DNA of 64,000 bases, taken from contig WOUS01000009.1 of assembly GCA_009772985.1 (NCBI GenBank), positions 34,843 through 98,842 on the forward strand, written 5' to 3'. Both the position numbers and the translations under genes were made by a program. This document shows positions 9,284-17,717 of the stretch, in pieces (the stretch's first letter is position 1; every line of letters begins with the position of its first letter). Under the pieces are notes generated by a model, which searched no databases, was not told the DNA's origin, and saw only the letters and a program-made list of their open reading frames with translations. Origin of the DNA: Anaerolineaceae bacterium (GTDB taxonomy: Bacteria > Chloroflexota > Anaerolineae > Anaerolineales > Villigracilaceae).

Positions 9284-10489
9284 ATGAAAGTTTTGCTCGT
9301 CGGTGTCGGCGGGGTTGGGGAGGCCATTGCGGCCATCGCCAAACCCCGCAAATGGGTGGAGCAGGTGGTCCTGGCGGACTACAACCTGGAGCGCGCCAGG
9401 GAAGTGCAGAAGAAATTGAAAGACCCAAAGCGCTTCCCGGCTGAATTCATTGATGCCAGCAAGCGGGAACTCATCGAGAAGATGGCGAAGAAATACAAAG
9501 TTGACCTCATCATGAACGCCTGCGACCCGCTCTACAACGAGCCCATCTTCGACGCGGCCTACAACGTCGGCTGCAATTACATGGACATGGCGATGACCCT
9601 GTCCACGCCGCACCCGAAGAAGCCGTTCGAGAAGTGCGGCGTTAAACTGGGCGATTACCAGTTCGAGCGCGCCAAAGCCTGGGAGAAGAAAGGCCTCCTG
9701 TGCCTGGCCGGACTGGGCGTCGAGCCGGGCATGGCCGACGTGTTTGCCAGGTATGCCGAGAAGCATCTTTTCGATGAGATCGAAGAGGTCGGCATCCGCG
9801 ACGGCGCGAACATTGCGGTCAAGGGCTATGAGTTCGCCCCCAGCTTTTCCATCTGGACGACCATCGAGGAATGCCTGAACCCACCGATCATCTGGGAGAA
9901 GGGCAAGGGCTGGTTCACCACCCCGCCGTTCTCCGAGCCGGAGGTGTTCGAGTTCCCCGAAGGTATCGGCAAGGTCGAGGTGGTCAACGTGGAGCATGAG
10001 GAAGTGTTGCTGGTGCCGCGCTGGGTCAAGACGAAGCGCGTCACCTTCAAGTACGGGCTGGGCGACCAGTTCATCGGCGTGCTGAAAACCCTGCACATGC
10101 TCGGCCTCGACAACAAGGAGAAGATCAAGGTCAAGGGTGTGGAAGTGGCCCCGCGCGACGTGGTGGCGGCCTGCCTGCCGGACCCGGCTCACCTGGGCGA
10201 CAAAATGGACGGCAAGACCTGCGCCGGCACCTGGGTCAAGGGAAAGAAGAACGGCAAGCCGCGCCAGGTCTACCTCTACCAGGTGGCCGACAACAAGGCC
10301 TGCATGAAAAAGTGGGGCTGCCAGGCGGTGGTGGCGCAAACCGCTTTCAACGCCGTCATTGGCTGGGACCTGCTGGAACACGGTATCTGGAAGGGCGTCG
10401 GCGTGCTCGGACCGGAAGCCTTCGCCCCGGAGCCGTTCATGGAGAAGATGGCCGAATACGGCTTCCCGTATGGAATGAAAGAGATGTGA
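9284..10489 (+). CDS. saccharopine dehydrogenase-like NAD(P)-binding oxidoreductase
   Basis: 401 residues with an N-terminal Rossmann fold (VLLVGVGGVGEAIA, then LADYNLERA after beta 2) and the Sacchrp_dh_C-like domain (GLGVEPGMADV, about residue 145 onward). SD AAGAAGGAG precedes the ATG. The family includes saccharopine and carboxynorspermidine dehydrogenases, which form or split secondary amines from an amine and a semialdehyde. With a PatA-like enzyme and other transaminases nearby, a role on lysine, a polyamine or the resulting cyclic imine is plausible, but the reaction is not established by sequence. A second, distinct family member is at 38402-39574. Confidence 0.82.
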   Translation: MKVLLVGVGGVGEAIAAIAKPRKWVEQVVLADYNLERAREVQKKLKDPKRFPAEFIDASKRELIEKMAKKYKVDLIMNACDPLYNEPIFDAAYNVGCNYMDMAMTLSTPHPKKPFEKCGVKLGDYQFERAKAWEKKGLLCLAGLGVEPGMADVFARYAEKHLFDEIEEVGIRDGANIAVKGYEFAPSFSIWTTIEECLNPPIIWEKGKGWFTTPPFSEPEVFEFPEGIGKVEVVNVEHEEVLLVPRWVKTKRVTFKYGLGDQFIGVLKTLHMLGLDNKEKIKVKGVEVAPRDVVAACLPDPAHLGDKMDGKTCAGTWVKGKKNGKPRQVYLYQVADNKACMKKWGCQAVVAQTAFNAVIGWDLLEHGIWKGVGVLGPEAFAPEPFMEKMAEYGFPYGMKEM

Positions 10490-10499
10490 ATCGCGGCGG

Positions 10500-10515
10500 C
10501 GCGGCTTCAGCCGCG
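10500..10515. repeat. short palindrome, 2-nt loop
   Basis: CGCGGCT-TC-AGCCGCG between two same-direction genes. It belongs to the set of near-perfect palindromes with 1-3 nt loops found repeatedly in this window. Confidence 0.5.
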
Positions 10516-10554
10516 TAATGCCTGTTCATATCCGGCCAAGAAAAGGAGAAAACC

Positions 10555-12150
10555 ATGGATTTCCAAGCATATGAATACGCAGGGCTGATCATCGGCGGGA
10601 TCGTCGTCATCCTGATCATCCGCATGATCATCGGCTGGTGGGCGTCCAAGAAGGTCAAGTCCAACGTGGACTACGTCCTCGCTGGCCGCCGCCTGCCGCT
10701 GTGGATGGCGGCCCCGTCCATCATGGCCACCTGGTTCGCCGCCGAGACCCTGATGGGGGCCAGTTCCGAGGCTTACTCGTACGGCTTCCAGGGCGTAGTC
10801 TTCGACCCATTCGGCGCGACTCTGTGCCTGGTCATCGCCGGCATCTTCGTCGTCCGCCTGGCGCGCCGCGCCCAGTACGTGACCATCATGGACTTCTTCC
10901 AGCATCGTTATGGTACGGCCATGTCGGTCATCGGCACGGTCACGCAGATCATCACCTACTTCGGCTGGACGGCCGCCCAGATCGTGGCGGGCGGCGCCAT
11001 CCTGCAGGCCCTGCTCGGCTGGCCGATCTCGTGGGGCATGATCCTGGTGACAACCATTGTGACCCTCTACACTTTGATGGGCGGCCTGTGGGCCGACACC
11101 GCCCTGGACTTCATGCAGATGTTCCTGACCTCCATCGGCCTGCTCATCATCACCGCCGGTATTGTCATCACCGTGGGCGGGTTCGATACCATGTTCAGCA
11201 TGGCCGGGGCGCAATACACCACCAACACATTTGCCATCTGGCCGACGGCTGTAGACGGCTACTACGGCTACTTCGGGATGCACGGCTGGTTCTACTACAT
11301 CGCCGCCTGGCTCTCGCTTGGACTGGGCGCCATCCCGGCCCAGGACTACCTCCAGCGCACCTGCGCGGCCAAGAACGAGAGCATCGCGGTCAAGGCGACC
11401 TTCGTGGCTGGCGCGCTCTACCTGGCCTTTGGCGTCCTCTCCCCGCTGATCGGCGTTACGGCTTATGGCGCGCTCGGCCCGGACCTGGAAGGCGCGCAGA
11501 CGGAATTCGTGCTCATCCTGATGGCGATGAAATACCTCCCGCCGATTTTGGTGGCAGTCTTTGTTGCCGCGTTGGCGTCAGCCCTGATGAGCACCTCCGA
11601 CAGTTCCCTGCTGGCTGGCGCGACCATGTTCACCGAGAATATCGTCAAGGTGTTCAAGCCGGACCTGTCCGACAAGGCCACCCTGCGCATTACGCGTATC
11701 AGCCTGATCGTGAGCGGCATCTTCAGTTTGGTCATTGCGTTGTATGCCTCCACGATCTACAAACTGGCGGTGCTGGCGAACACTTCCATCCTGGTCGGCC
11801 TGGCCGCGTCCTACCTGATCGGCATGTACTGGAAAAAAGCCAACCACTGGGGGGCGCTGGCGTCCTTTTTCAGCGGCGTCGTCTCGTGGCTTGTCCTGAC
11901 CCTGGTCTGGATGTATACTTATATCCTGCCGGTCGTGTACGAGGGCGAGATGATGGACGACGTGGTCTGGGATTCGATCTACATTGCGTCCACCCCGGCC
12001 TTCTTCATCTCGGTCGTCTTCCTGATCGTGGTCTCGCTTCTCACCCAGAAGAGCGACCCGCCCAAGGCGCTGACCGATATCAATGGCAAGCCGTTTGATA
12101 CCAAGAACATCTTTGCCTGGAGCAAGACTCCCAAGGGAGTTGACGAATAG
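10555..12150 (+). CDS. sodium:solute symporter (SSS family)
   Basis: 531-residue membrane protein with about 13 transmembrane segments of the SSF family (YVLAGRRLPLWMAAPSIMATW near TM2, the AAQIVAGGAIL helix and the ALASALMSTSDSSLLAGATMF region that forms the Na2 site). It should co-import an organic solute such as an amino acid, amine or carboxylate with sodium. SD AAAAGGAG precedes the ATG. It follows the saccharopine-dehydrogenase-like gene and precedes the first AOR, so it is a second uptake system for the block. Substrate cannot be called. Confidence 0.88.
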   Translation: MDFQAYEYAGLIIGGIVVILIIRMIIGWWASKKVKSNVDYVLAGRRLPLWMAAPSIMATWFAAETLMGASSEAYSYGFQGVVFDPFGATLCLVIAGIFVVRLARRAQYVTIMDFFQHRYGTAMSVIGTVTQIITYFGWTAAQIVAGGAILQALLGWPISWGMILVTTIVTLYTLMGGLWADTALDFMQMFLTSIGLLIITAGIVITVGGFDTMFSMAGAQYTTNTFAIWPTAVDGYYGYFGMHGWFYYIAAWLSLGLGAIPAQDYLQRTCAAKNESIAVKATFVAGALYLAFGVLSPLIGVTAYGALGPDLEGAQTEFVLILMAMKYLPPILVAVFVAALASALMSTSDSSLLAGATMFTENIVKVFKPDLSDKATLRITRISLIVSGIFSLVIALYASTIYKLAVLANTSILVGLAASYLIGMYWKKANHWGALASFFSGVVSWLVLTLVWMYTYILPVVYEGEMMDDVVWDSIYIASTPAFFISVVFLIVVSLLTQKSDPPKALTDINGKPFDTKNIFAWSKTPKGVDE

Positions 12151-12168
12151 CCTGGAGTAGGTTACGTT

Positions 12169-12206
12169 GTTGCGCAGTGCTTCGCTTCCTGTGAGCACTG
12201 CGCAAC
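12169..12206 (+). terminator. 13-bp perfect stem-loop between symporter and AOR
   Basis: GTTGCGCAGTGCT pairs perfectly with AGCACTGCGCAAC around a 12-nt loop, 19 nt after the symporter stop. The downstream bases are T-rich but interrupted (TTTGCACTCATTCATTTTTC). It can act as an intrinsic terminator or may be one of the dispersed repeats. Confidence 0.5.
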
Positions 12207-12248
12207 TTTGCACTCATTCATTTTTCATTCAGACAAAAGGAGCCTGCC

Positions 12249-14162
12249 ATGCCCTACGGTTATCACGGAAAGATCCTGCACGTGGACCTGACCACCGGCC
12301 GGATCGAGGTCGAGACTCCGCCCGAGTCCTTCTACCGGACGTACATGGGCGGCGGCGCGATGGGAACGGTTTACATCCTGCGCGAAGTCCCGAAAGGCGC
12401 CGACCCGCTCGGACCGGAGAACCTGCTCGCCGTTTTCCCCAGCGTTGTGACCGGCGCGACCATCGCCGGCCTGAGCCGCATCAACATCAACGCCAAGTCC
12501 CCGATGAGCGGCGCGATCGGCGACTCGCAGGGCGGCGGATTCTTCCCGGCTGAGTTCAAGTTCGCCGGCTACGACGGCGTGGTCTTCCGCGGCCAGTCGC
12601 CGAAGTGGGTCTATCTCACCATCATTGACGGCAAAGCCGAACTGCACGAGGCCGCCCACCTGACCGGCAAAGTGACCGGCGAGGTGGACGCGCTGCTCAA
12701 GCAGGAAGTCGGCGACGGGAAGGCGCAGGTAATGCAGATCGGCCCGGCGGCCGAGAAAGGCGTCCGTTTCTCGGGCATCGTCACCATGGCGAACCGGCTG
12801 AACGGTCGCACCGGCATGGGCCTCGTCATGGCGAGCAAGAAACTCAAGGCCATCGTGGTGCGCGGCAAGGATAAGCCCAAAGCCGCCGACCCGCAGGCGC
12901 TGGCCGCGCTCAACAAGGCCGGCGTGCAGGGCATCCAGGCCAATCCAGACGTGGATGGGCTGGGCCGGCTCGGCACGGCCAGCGTGGTCATGCCGCAAAA
13001 CTCCTTTGGCTCCCTGCCCACCCGCAACTACACCGAAGGACAGTTCGAGGGCGCGGAAGCCATCAGCGGCGAAAAGATGGCCGAGACCATGCTCAAGGAA
13101 CGCGATACCTGCTACGCCTGCACGGTCCGCTGCAAGCGCGTGGTTGAGATCACCGAGGGCAAATACAAAGTGGACCCCGTCTACGGCGGCGCGGAATACG
13201 AAACCATCGGCACGTTCGGCTCGTACTGCGGCATCTCGGACCTGGCAGCGGTCTCGCTGGCGCACCAGGTCTGCGACATGCACGGTGTGGACACCATCTC
13301 CTGCGGCGCGACGATTGCCTTCGCCATGGAGTGTTTCGAGAAGGGCATCATCACCAAAGAAGACACCGGCGGCATCGAACTCCGTTTCGGCAATGCCGAC
13401 GCCATGCTGGAGACGCTGAACCAGATCGTGACAAAAAGCGGCAAGCTTGGCCCGGTTCTGGCCGAAGGGTCCGCCCGGGCGGCCAAGAAATGGGGCCGCG
13501 GCGCGGAAGCGTGCCTGATTACCTGCAAGAACGAGGAAGCCCCGGCGCACATGCCGCAGGCCAAACGGTCGCTGGCGCTCATCTACGCCGTCAACCCCTT
13601 TGGCGCCGACCACCAGTCCAGCGAACACGATTGGATGTACGAAAAAGGCATGGCCTCCGAACTGTACCTGGGCCGCCTGGCAACGATGGGACTGACGGAG
13701 CCGCCCGCGCCGATGTCGCTGGACGCCGAAAAGATCAAGTTTGCCTATCTCGGCCAGGCGTTCTACAGCATGATGGACACACTCGAACTGTGCCAGTTCG
13801 TCTATGGCCCGGCCTGGTGTCTCTTTGGGCCGGTCGAGACGGTCGCGATGGTCAAGGCTGTCACCGGTTGGGATGTAACCATCGAGGAACTCATCCAGGT
13901 TGGCATCCGCCGCATCAACCTGATGCGCACGTTCAACGCCCGCGACGGCTTCGCCCGCAAGGACGACGCCCTGCCGGAGAAATTCTTCAAACCGCTGGGC
14001 GGAACCGGACCGACCGCCGGCCTGGCCGTTGGCCGGGACGAGTTCGAGCGCGCTCTCGACGAGTATTACCGGCTGCACGGCTGGACCCGGGACGGGGTCC
14101 CGACCGCCGACGCGCTCGCGAAGTCCGGCATCCTTTGGGCGGCGGAGTATCTCCCCGCATAA
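12249..14162 (+). CDS. tungsten-type aldehyde:ferredoxin oxidoreductase
   Basis: 637 residues, full length for the AOR family. The N-terminal domain starts GYHGKILHVDLTTGRIE and carries the pterin-contact region (NINAKSPMSGAIGDSQGGGF). The [4Fe-4S] ligands are Cys288, Cys291, Cys295 (CYACTVRC) and Cys515 in DTLELCQF; these first three positions match the spacing known from Pyrococcus furiosus AOR. The enzyme uses a tungsten (or molybdenum) bis-pterin to oxidise aldehydes to acids and reduces ferredoxin. SD AAAAGGAG is well placed. In this block it is the natural sink for aldehydes made by the aminotransferases. Confidence 0.92.
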   Translation: MPYGYHGKILHVDLTTGRIEVETPPESFYRTYMGGGAMGTVYILREVPKGADPLGPENLLAVFPSVVTGATIAGLSRININAKSPMSGAIGDSQGGGFFPAEFKFAGYDGVVFRGQSPKWVYLTIIDGKAELHEAAHLTGKVTGEVDALLKQEVGDGKAQVMQIGPAAEKGVRFSGIVTMANRLNGRTGMGLVMASKKLKAIVVRGKDKPKAADPQALAALNKAGVQGIQANPDVDGLGRLGTASVVMPQNSFGSLPTRNYTEGQFEGAEAISGEKMAETMLKERDTCYACTVRCKRVVEITEGKYKVDPVYGGAEYETIGTFGSYCGISDLAAVSLAHQVCDMHGVDTISCGATIAFAMECFEKGIITKEDTGGIELRFGNADAMLETLNQIVTKSGKLGPVLAEGSARAAKKWGRGAEACLITCKNEEAPAHMPQAKRSLALIYAVNPFGADHQSSEHDWMYEKGMASELYLGRLATMGLTEPPAPMSLDAEKIKFAYLGQAFYSMMDTLELCQFVYGPAWCLFGPVETVAMVKAVTGWDVTIEELIQVGIRRINLMRTFNARDGFARKDDALPEKFFKPLGGTGPTAGLAVGRDEFERALDEYYRLHGWTRDGVPTADALAKSGILWAAEYLPA

Positions 14163-14169
14163 TCCCGCA

Positions 14170-14197
14170 ACAGGGGAGGAAGGAATTCCTCCCCTGT
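14170..14197 (+). terminator. 12-bp stem-loop after AOR gene
   Basis: ACAGGGGAGGAA pairs with TTCCTCCCCTGT around a 4-nt loop, 8 nt after the AOR stop. There is no T-run, so termination efficiency is uncertain. Confidence 0.45.
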
Positions 14198-14208
14198 ATT
14201 GACTGGAA

Positions 14209-14314
14209 TGGGACGCGGACTAGCGCGGAGGAACGCGGAAAAACCATTCGGTTCTTCTCCCAAAAAAAAAGAATCCGCGTCCATCCGCGTCCATCCGCGT
14301 TTATCCGCGTCCCC
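14209..14314. repeat. iterated-arm hairpin element, unit ACGCGGA
   Basis: The left arm carries three copies of a 10-nt unit (ACGCGGA plus 3 variable bases; 14213-14240). After a 30-nt A-rich spacer the right arm carries four inverted copies (TCCGCGT plus 3; 14274-14314). The whole can fold into one long hairpin in several registers. It fills most of the AOR-aminotransferase gap. Related architectures are at 17396, 24122, 32683 and 45967. Confidence 0.65.
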
Positions 14315-14329
14315 AAAAAGGTTAACCCC

Positions 14330-15607
14330 ATGACCAACCTCTACGATGAAAATTTCCCCCACATGTCCCCGGTCTGGACGCGCATCTTCCCCATCCGGGC
14401 CGAGCGCGCCGAAGGCTGTATTATTTATGCCGAGGACGGCAAACAATACCTCGACTTCACCTGCGGCATCGGCGTGACCAACACCGGCCATTGCCACCCG
14501 AAGGTGGTTGAATCCATCCGCCAGCAGGCCGGGCTGTTCCTGCACGCCCAGGCCAACATCGTCGTCCACCGGCCGATGATGGAACTCATCGCCGAACTGC
14601 GGACGATTGTCCACCCTTCGATTGACGGCTTCTTCTTCAGCAACTCCGGCGCGGAGGCGCTGGAGGGCGCGGTCAAACTGGCGCGCGCCGCCACGGGCAA
14701 GCCCAACGTCATCGTTTTCGCGGGCAGTTTCCACGGGCGCACTGCCGGGACGATGGCGCTGACCACCTCGAAAACAATCTACCGGTCCGGGTTCCAGCCG
14801 CTCCCGGCAGGCGTCTTCGTCGCGCCGTATCCGTATGCCTACAAACTCGGCCTGAGCGAGGAGAAAACCACCGGGTACTGCCTCGCCGCTCTGGAGGAAC
14901 TCCTCCTGTCGCAGACCTCGCCCGCCGAGACCGCTGCCATTCTCATCGAACCGGTGCTGGGCGAGGGCGGATACGTCGTCCCGCCGGCGGCGTTCATGCA
15001 GGGGCTGCGCGCCCTGGCCGACCGGCACGGCATCCTGCTCATCTTTGATGAAGTTCAGTCGGGCTTTGGCCGGACCGGGAAATGGTTCGCCCAGGAGCAT
15101 TTCGGCGTCGTGCCAGACATCATGACGGTCGCCAAGGGCATCGCCTCCGGCCTGCCGCTCTCGGGCGTGTTCAGCCGTCTCGACCTGATGAAGAAGTGGC
15201 AGACCGGCTCGCACGGCGGGACGTACGGCGGCAACGCCCTGGCCTGCGCGGCCGGCGCGGCCACCGTCCGCGCCATGCGGGACGAGGATATGCCCGGCAA
15301 CGCGGGCCGGCGCGGGGTCCAGTTGGCGACCGGGCTGCGGAAATTGCAGGAGCAATATCCCGTCATCGGTGACGTGCGCGGGCTGGGGCTGATGATCGGC
15401 GTCGAGTTCACCGTGGACGGCAAACCGGCGGACAAGTCCATCACCAAGGCTGTCATCCACGCCTGCGAAGAGCGCGGACTGTTGCTGCTTTCGTGCGGCA
15501 CGTACGATAATGTGATCCGCTGGATCCCGCCGCTCATCGTCAGCGAGAAGCAGATCAATGATGCTCTCGGTATCTTTGCCGAAGCATTGAAGGAAAACAT
15601 CAAATAG
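14330..15607 (+). CDS. class III aminotransferase, 4-aminobutyrate type
   Basis: 425 residues. Motifs: YLDFTCGIGVTNTGHCHP, FFFSNSGAEALEGAVKLAR, FHGRTAGTMALTTSK, EPVLGEGGYVVPP, IFDEVQSGFGRTGKW, Schiff-base Lys at about residue 269 in TVAKGIASGLPLSG, and GTYGGNALACAA. This is the GabT/acetylornithine-like branch, acting on omega-amino groups such as GABA or 5-aminovalerate. The start chosen is the ATG at 14330 because homology begins there; the upstream open frame only translates the repeat element. The SD is weak (AAAAGG). It lies between two AOR genes, so its aldehyde product is likely passed to one of them. Confidence 0.85.
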   Translation: MTNLYDENFPHMSPVWTRIFPIRAERAEGCIIYAEDGKQYLDFTCGIGVTNTGHCHPKVVESIRQQAGLFLHAQANIVVHRPMMELIAELRTIVHPSIDGFFFSNSGAEALEGAVKLARAATGKPNVIVFAGSFHGRTAGTMALTTSKTIYRSGFQPLPAGVFVAPYPYAYKLGLSEEKTTGYCLAALEELLLSQTSPAETAAILIEPVLGEGGYVVPPAAFMQGLRALADRHGILLIFDEVQSGFGRTGKWFAQEHFGVVPDIMTVAKGIASGLPLSGVFSRLDLMKKWQTGSHGGTYGGNALACAAGAATVRAMRDEDMPGNAGRRGVQLATGLRKLQEQYPVIGDVRGLGLMIGVEFTVDGKPADKSITKAVIHACEERGLLLLSCGTYDNVIRWIPPLIVSEKQINDALGIFAEALKENIK

Positions 15608-15686
15608 ATTGCGGACGGCGGCGTACATGGCCGAAAAGTCAGCAGGTTGAACTTGTGAACCTGCCAACTTGAAAACGGAGTTTGTT

Positions 15687-17390
15687 ATGGAAATCTGGAG
15701 AGTGAATGTTGAGCGCCAAACCCTGTCCAGGGAGGCCGTGCCTGTTGCCTGGGAGCGGCTCGGCGGGCGCGGACTGGTGGCCCGCTTCCTGCTGGACGAG
15801 GTGCCGGCAGCCTGCGACCCGCTCGGTCCCGAAAACAAACTGCTCTTCGCCCCCGGCCTGCTGGTGGGACACATGCTCTCGTCCTGCGACCGGCTGTCGG
15901 TTGGCGGCAAGTCCCCGCTGACGGGCGGCGTGAAGGAAGCCAACGCGGGCGGCACGACCGGCCTGCAAATCACGCTGCTCGGCATCAAGGCGCTGATCCT
16001 CGAAGGCCTGCCTGCCGGATCGGGGTTGTGGGTGCTGCACTTGAGCGCGGCCGGCGCAAGGTTCGAGAAGGCCGACGATCTGGCCGGGCTGGGGGTTTAT
16101 GAAACCGCGCCGAAATTGCTGGAAAAGTATGGCGAGAAAGTCGCGATTGCGCTCATCGGCCCCGGCGGCGAGATGAAGATGAAAGCCGCGGGCATCCAGA
16201 ACCTGGATAAAGAGAAAGTCCCCTCGCGCATCGCCGCCCGCGGCGGACTGGGCGCGGTGATGGGCAGCAAAGGATTGAAGGCCATTGTCTTCGACGCCAG
16301 CGGCGGGCAGAAACCGCCGATTGCTCATCCCGAAGCCTACCGCGAGGCCCAGAAGGCTTACAACAAAGCCTTGCTGGATCATCCGCAGACGCACACGTAT
16401 CGCGACTACGGCACCGCCGCCATGGTGCAGATGTGCCAGACGCTCGGCTCCCTGCCGACCCGCAGTTTCTCGGCCGGCCAGTTCGAGCAGGCCGATTCCC
16501 TCTCCGGCGAGCACATGCGTGAACTCCTGCTCGGGCGCGGCGGCGTGTCGAACCCGACCCATGCCTGCATGCCCGGCTGCACCATCCGCTGCTCGAACAT
16601 CTTTGGCGGCGATGATGGCAAGGTGATCGTCTCGCCGCTCGAATACGAGACCATCGGCCTGATGGGTTCCAACCTCGGCATCGGCGATTTGGATACCGTC
16701 GCCCGTCTATGCTGGGAAGCCAACGACCTCGGCCTCGATTCGATTGATCTCGGCGCGGCGCTGGGCGTGGCCGCCGACTCCGGCCAGATGGACTGGGGCG
16801 ACGGCCAGCGCGCCCTCGAACTGCTGGACGAAGTCCGCCGCGCCACCCCGCTCGGCCGCGTCCTCGGCGACGGCGCGGCTGCCACTGGCAGGCATTTCGG
16901 CAACGAACGTGTCCCGGCGGTGAAGGGACAGGCGATGGCCTCCTACGAGCCGCGCGCCATCAAAGGGACGGGCGTCACTTACGCCACCTCACCCCAGGGC
17001 GCCGATCATACCTGCGGCCTGACCATCCGCGCCAAGGTCAACCACCTCGACCCGAAAGGCCAAGTGGAAGCCTCGCGCCCGGCGCAAATCAACATGGCCG
17101 GCTACGACACGCTCGGCGCGTGCATCTTCTCCGGCTTCGGCTTCGCCGCCGCGCCCGCCGGGACGATTGCCCGCCTGCTCAACGCCCGCTACGGCTGGGA
17201 CGTTCCCGACGACATTTTGCAGGCGCTGGGGAAGGAAACGCTGAAACTGGAACGCGAATTCAACCGCCGCGCTGGTTTCACCGCAAAAGATGACCGCCTG
17301 CCGGCCTACATGACCCGCGAACCCCTCCCGCCGACGAACGCCGTCTTCGACGTGGCGGATGCGGATTTGGATAATCTGTTCGACTTCTGA
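15687..17390 (+). CDS. aldehyde:ferredoxin oxidoreductase, short subfamily
   Basis: 567 residues, second AOR-family enzyme in the block. The start is the ATG at 15687 (GGAG 6 nt upstream), not the in-frame TTG at 15669. Cluster ligands are Cys294, Cys298 and Cys302 in CMPGCTIRC (C-x3-C-x3-C instead of C-x2-C-x3-C of the first AOR) and Cys479 in DTLGACIF. The active-site signature GTGVTYATSPQGADHT is present. It is about 70 residues shorter than the upstream AOR and clearly diverged, so a different aldehyde range is likely. Metal (W or Mo) and acceptor are inferred from family. Confidence 0.88.
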   Translation: MEIWRVNVERQTLSREAVPVAWERLGGRGLVARFLLDEVPAACDPLGPENKLLFAPGLLVGHMLSSCDRLSVGGKSPLTGGVKEANAGGTTGLQITLLGIKALILEGLPAGSGLWVLHLSAAGARFEKADDLAGLGVYETAPKLLEKYGEKVAIALIGPGGEMKMKAAGIQNLDKEKVPSRIAARGGLGAVMGSKGLKAIVFDASGGQKPPIAHPEAYREAQKAYNKALLDHPQTHTYRDYGTAAMVQMCQTLGSLPTRSFSAGQFEQADSLSGEHMRELLLGRGGVSNPTHACMPGCTIRCSNIFGGDDGKVIVSPLEYETIGLMGSNLGIGDLDTVARLCWEANDLGLDSIDLGAALGVAADSGQMDWGDGQRALELLDEVRRATPLGRVLGDGAAATGRHFGNERVPAVKGQAMASYEPRAIKGTGVTYATSPQGADHTCGLTIRAKVNHLDPKGQVEASRPAQINMAGYDTLGACIFSGFGFAAAPAGTIARLLNARYGWDVPDDILQALGKETLKLEREFNRRAGFTAKDDRLPAYMTREPLPPTNAVFDVADADLDNLFDF

Positions 17391-17395
17391 GCGTT

Positions 17396-17475
17396 TGCAG
17401 GTTTAAATGTTTACAGGTTGGAAGGTTCTTGTTGAAACCAGCCAACCTGTAAACATGTCAATGTGACAACCTTAC
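17396..17475. repeat. iterated-arm hairpin, unit CAGGTT/AAGGTT
   Basis: Directly after the AOR stop. A 15-bp perfect stem (17407-17421 with 17442-17456, ATGTTTACAGGTTGG and its complement) is flanked by extra AGGTT units on the left and CAACCTT units on the right. It could double as a terminator for the AOR gene, but there is no T-run. Confidence 0.5.
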
Positions 17476-17490
17476 AACGAATTTGGAAGA

Positions 17491-17562
17491 GCCACCAAAG
17501 AGAGTTGAACTCTTGACCTGGCGTTTACGAAACGTCTGCTCTACCGACTGAGCTATGGTGGC
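17491..17562 (-). tRNA. tRNA-Thr (anticodon CGT)
   Basis: 72-nt cloverleaf on the minus strand. The acceptor stem GCCACCA/TGGTGGC is perfect, D stem GCTC/GAGC, anticodon loop TTCGTAA (anticodon CGU, Thr), and T arm AAGAG-TTCAACT-CTCTT. The anticodon stem GACGT/ACGCC has one A-C mismatch at the 28-42 position. CCA is not encoded. The gene is isolated from protein genes of the same strand. Confidence 0.93.
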
Positions 17563-17567
17563 GGTGG

Positions 17568-17586
17568 CGCAAATTGGCAATTTGCG
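17568..17586. repeat. perfect palindrome, 1-nt loop
   Basis: CGCAAATTG-G-CAATTTGCG, five bases 5' of the tRNA-Thr gene on its own strand, so it lies in the tRNA promoter region. The core AAATTGnCAATTT recurs at 60341-60369. Confidence 0.55.
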
Positions 17587-17656
17587 TTACGAGCGGCGGG
17601 ATTATACCAGCGTTTTTCGCAATCTGGCAACCTCTGATATACTCTGCCCTGAGTAT

Positions 17657-17678
17657 GGACAAGTCTGTAGACTTGTCC
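17657..17678. repeat. palindrome, 2-nt loop, upstream of glycosyltransferase
   Basis: GGACAAGTCT-GT-AGACTTGTCC, 40 nt before the glycosyltransferase start. The core CAAGTCT/AGACTTG recurs at 56079-56105. A possible -10 box (TATACT) lies just upstream near 17637. The rest of the 17563-17717 gap shows no gene. Confidence 0.5.
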
Positions 17679-17717
17679 CACTATTGACAATCCTCGCGTG
17701 CAAACGAACCCGTTCTC

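Noticed and set aside
13331..14329. Long N-terminal extension of the GABA-type aminotransferase
   Set aside because: It is out of frame with AOR and translates the repeat; class III homology starts at 14330.
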